From NCBI GenBank assembly GCA_001643675.2, contig LSRY02000014.1:870501-934500 (forward strand): a stretch of 64,000 nucleotides of DNA, in the 5' to 3' direction. Source of the stretch: Monocercomonoides exilis. Lineage: Eukaryota > Preaxostyla > Oxymonadida > Polymastigidae. Positions 62,902-64,000 of the stretch are shown piece after piece. Every line of letters begins with the position of its first letter. Within the stretch, counting starts at the first letter, position 1. The position numbers were made by a program, and so were the translations under genes. The notes beneath the pieces were generated by a model. The model saw only the letters and a list, made by a program, of their open reading frames with translations, made no database searches and was not told the DNA's origin.

Positions 62902-63991
62902 TTAATGCCCCTGTTGCTGGGCATCTTTTAATTTTAGATATTCCTTATATTTAGGTTCATCCAAGCGAGACTGGCGTGTGTTGATAACCTGCTTCATTAC
63001 AGTACCATCCTGCATATACAAAATTCTATCAGCATAGCATTCGATATCAGGATTGTGGGTAACCTGCATCATTTTGCATGAGTGACAAGAAAGAGCAAAG
63101 GATAAATACTTTGAAAATTGTTAGAAAGAAATAAAATAAAAACCATGATGCAAGTTGTATGCTTCTTGAGATTGATGTCAAGGATTAAATCCATAATTTG
63201 GATAGTATTGGACGTATCCAAATCACCAGTTGGTTCATCCAATAGAAGTAATTTCGGATCGTTCGCCAGAGCACGTGCAATTGTCCTATTTTGTAAAAAT
63301 TAAAAATAAATTCACTGATAATTAATCATATAACTGCTATTGCAAACACTCTCTGCTGTTCTCCTCCAGATAATTCTGATGGCTATTCATTAATATGTAT
63401 AATTTTTTATTGTTGAAATAAAACAAAAATCAAAGTGTTAATGTTCGTTGAATTACTGAATATTTGAATAAAATATTTTCACAAACCAAATGCATCATTC
63501 TATCGCGAAGCCCAACTGAAGTTAACAAATCAATAGATCTTTGTTTGATTTGTCGAGGTTTGTATCTCCCAAGAACGGTTTGAGGAAGTTCCACATTTTC
63601 ATATGCAGATAATGTGGCCAAAAGATTAAACGTTTGAAACACAAATCCAATGCTTTCCAAACGCAATCTCGAAAGTTCAGCATCAGTAGAATTCGAATCA
63701 ATATTCTTACCAAATAAGGTAATTACTCCACTTGTTGGCTTATCAATTGTACCTAAAAGATTTAACATTGTTGTTTTCCCTCCTCCAGATGGACCACGAA
63801 TCTGCGAAAAAAGAATATCAATACGAAGTTAAAGGGAAACTGCAAACCATGACAAATTCCCCTTCATGAACGGGATAGAATTCTGATTCTGTGCTGAATG
63901 TAACGTCACGAAGTGCAACCACAGGATCATCACGCCCAGATATTTTATAGGCTTTCCCAAGATTATGAACAGATACAATTGGACCTCCAAG
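62902..63991 (-). CDS. ABC transporter ATP-binding protein (LolD/MacB-like), 5'-truncated by the window
   Basis: Nucleotide-binding subunit of an ABC exporter of the LolD/MacB type. Exons on the minus strand: 63848-63991, 63487-63801, 63348-63382, 63144-63285 and 62902-63063, in phase. An acceptor at 63992 shows that more exons lie beyond the edge. Walker [19 protein letters not shown]-loop [17 protein letters not shown], signature LSGGEQQRV, Walker [14 protein letters not shown] and H-loop VTHNP are all intact. The sequence is strikingly bacterial in type but cut by five introns of 46-104 bp (counting the one at the edge), one of which splits the signature motif's Val codon. No membrane segment is present in the visible part, so the permease is elsewhere or in the missing N-terminal part. 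The C-terminus is short (LKDAQQQGH). Confidence 0.9.
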
Positions 63992-64000
63992 CTATAAAAA

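Overview
The window is nuclear DNA of a microbial eukaryote. It carries a cytosolic 60S ribosomal protein gene, a karyopherin, a SNARE, an mRNA-export scaffold, a flagellar protein and a eukaryotic tRNA-Lys. Several genes are cut by very short spliceosomal introns (about 42-135 bp) that typically start GTTTGT and end in a T-rich AG. TAA, TAG and TGA all end genes at conserved C-termini, so the standard code applies. A right-handed beta-helix surface protein with a single C-terminal membrane anchor, an axonemal CFAP57 homologue, a bacterial-type two-domain cytidine deaminase and many short introns together suggest a free-living or gut flagellate of the metamonad type, most likely an oxymonad relative (Monocercomonoides/Blattamonas-like). 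That placement is inference; no rRNA is present to fix it.

Layout. 0.06-4.1 kb: RPL5, a secreted cathepsin B-like protease (minus strand) and a seven-exon cytidine deaminase. 4.1-15.4 kb: a graveyard of DNA transposons and MITEs. It holds an ISXO2/Merlin-like transposase relic, a broken Harbinger/IS5-like (DDE_Tnp_4) transposase, a broken pogo/Tigger-like (DDE_1) element with TA target duplication, and at least five families of short inverted-repeat elements, one a nearly perfect 399-bp palindrome. 15.4-45.4 kb: the gene-dense core. It has tRNA-Lys(CUU), a small coiled-coil gene, a 1759-residue Ser-rich low-complexity ORF, an LPA1/2-phosphoglycerate-kinase-like P-loop gene, a syntaxin-16/Tlg2 Qa-SNARE in five exons, a 2229-residue Sac3/GANP protein, a 17-exon CSE1/exportin-2, a beta-helix surface protein and a four-exon CFAP57. 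45.4-62.7 kb: a second repeat-rich block. It has palindromic MITEs, two nearly identical foldback elements, a degenerate surface-protein cassette inside possible long inverted repeats, a possible ATG14/UVRAG-like gene, an 861-bp palindrome, and a 3.46-kb pogo-like transposon with 47-bp terminal inverted repeats into which one foldback copy has inserted. 62.9-64 kb: a multi-exon ABC ATPase (LolD/MacB-like) running off the right edge.

The housekeeping genes do not form operons. Functional links exist: Sac3 (mRNA export) and CSE1 (importin-alpha recycling) are divergent across 109 bp and both act at the nuclear pore, and Tlg2 serves the endosome/TGN membranes to which an ATG14/UVRAG-like factor would also belong. 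The most distinctive content is the inverted-repeat biology: several unrelated families of near-perfect palindromes and tandem-repeat-ended foldback elements, some apparently very recent.
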